Assembly: GCA_961205875.1 (NCBI GenBank)
Contig: OY540812.1
Span: 21,328,001-21,392,000, forward strand
Length of the DNA stretch: 64,000 nucleotides
From: Sialis fuliginosa
Taxonomy: Eukaryota > Arthropoda > Insecta > Megaloptera > Sialidae
Direction: 5' to 3'
Part shown: one piece after another, positions 63,315 through 64,000 of the stretch
Layout: each line of letters opens with the position of its first letter
Position numbering within the stretch: the stretch's first letter is position 1
The notes under the pieces: model-generated
The model's input: the letters and a program-made list of their open reading frames with translations, nothing else
Databases searched by the model: none
Told to the model about the DNA's origin: nothing
Translations under genes and position numbers: made by a program

Positions 63315-64000
63315 TATATCATATATCTGAAAATTTTTTGACAGATTAACCATAAAACGTCTGCTTAGTTTGTACCAGTTTAAACAATGGTTATTGTCAA
63401 AGTAAGCTGTAGGTACATATATCTATTAAACTTTGATTAATCGTGCATATTCTTCAGAATGGTTTGTTTCCTTCTCTTGATTTAAATCATCTTCTGTAAC
63501 ATTCTACAAATGATGGTCGCATAAAATACCAAAGTCAATATCCTTCTGAGTAGTACTGATATACTAACAAAAATCACTAAACTTCCTTCTTCATTATTAG
63601 ACTGCAAATATAAAATAAAATAGTTACCCTACTATAATGTTTTACTCTTTACTTTCATAAAAATCCATTTTTATATTACAGTAGAGCTTCATTATTGCTT
63701 GCAGCGTTACTGTCTGTTCTTCATTATTGTCCAATCCCTGACATCATTATTATCCAATTATTTATCACCTTCTAATTTTTTTGTCGACTGATCATAGTAA
63801 TGTTTGCTACTCCTATGTCTGCGCGTTCTACTTTTCATTTTTTTAGTCGCGCTAATTTTAGTGCAGGTTTAAAATTATTATTATTAATATTTTATTTAAT
63901 TATCCTCGCGGGCCGCATGTGGCCCGTGGGCTGCAGGTTGGACAAGCTTGATGTACTGTACCCATACAAACGCCAAAGTCAATGTTCTACTGAGTAGTAC
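63315..64000. other. Right flank: continuation of repeat array
   Basis: Phrases such as TTAATCGTGCATATTCTTCAG, ACATTCTACAAATGATGG and CCATACAAACGCCAAAGTCAA echo the array at 57-58.8 kb in diverged form. At 63900-63950 a GCGGGCCGCATGTGGCCCG word is present. No gene is recognised. Confidence 0.4.

Overview
The window is nuclear DNA of an insect, most likely a moth or butterfly (Lepidoptera). It is strongly AT-rich, its genes are split by GT-AG introns of 0.1 to about 4.5 kb, and it is packed with small DNA transposons. A ZAD-type zinc-finger gene and a ninjurin gene point to arthropods. The placement in Lepidoptera is inference, resting on recurrent short words (GGTACCTA-like strings, ends of the ACGGAACCCT type) that I associate with that order. 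No rRNA, tRNA or CRISPR array was recognised.

All recognised genes lie on the + strand. From left to right: a possible terminal exon of an upstream gene (1041-1127, weak); a two-exon ninjurin gene (1874-7106), a plasma-membrane protein; a three-exon gene encoding a tiny Gly/Lys/Ala/Glu protein (15239-21059, function unknown); a nine-exon KIF17/OSM-3-type kinesin-2 motor gene (36203-49403), perhaps with a 5' non-coding exon near 26.3 kb; and an eight-exon ZAD plus 11-finger C2H2 transcription factor gene (49995-56425). Exon joins for the last four were checked by reading phase and splice dinucleotides. Nothing suggests the genes form one pathway. The kinesin and zinc-finger genes are tightly packed, with about 0.5 kb between a poly(A) signal and the next start.

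The remainder is repeats. At least eight elements look like hAT-type MITEs with TIRs and 8-9 bp target duplications (15.8, 16.5, 20.5, 24.4, 29.1, 35.6, 40.8, 44.4 and 51.5 kb). There is also a decayed Tc1/mariner copy in a kinesin intron, a Helitron-like element, a PIF/Harbinger-like MITE, a four-copy foldback cluster (3.1-5.2 kb), a diverged tandem array (57-58.9 kb) and a 4.4 kb near-perfect palindrome with another foldback nested inside it (58.9-63.3 kb).

The least explained signals are two adjacent hairpins that share the same 30-nt loop but have unrelated stems (17.73-17.87 kb), a GC-rich run of four consecutive hairpins (34.1-34.2 kb), and a perfect 28-bp palindrome wedged exactly between the ninjurin stop codon and its AATAAA signal.
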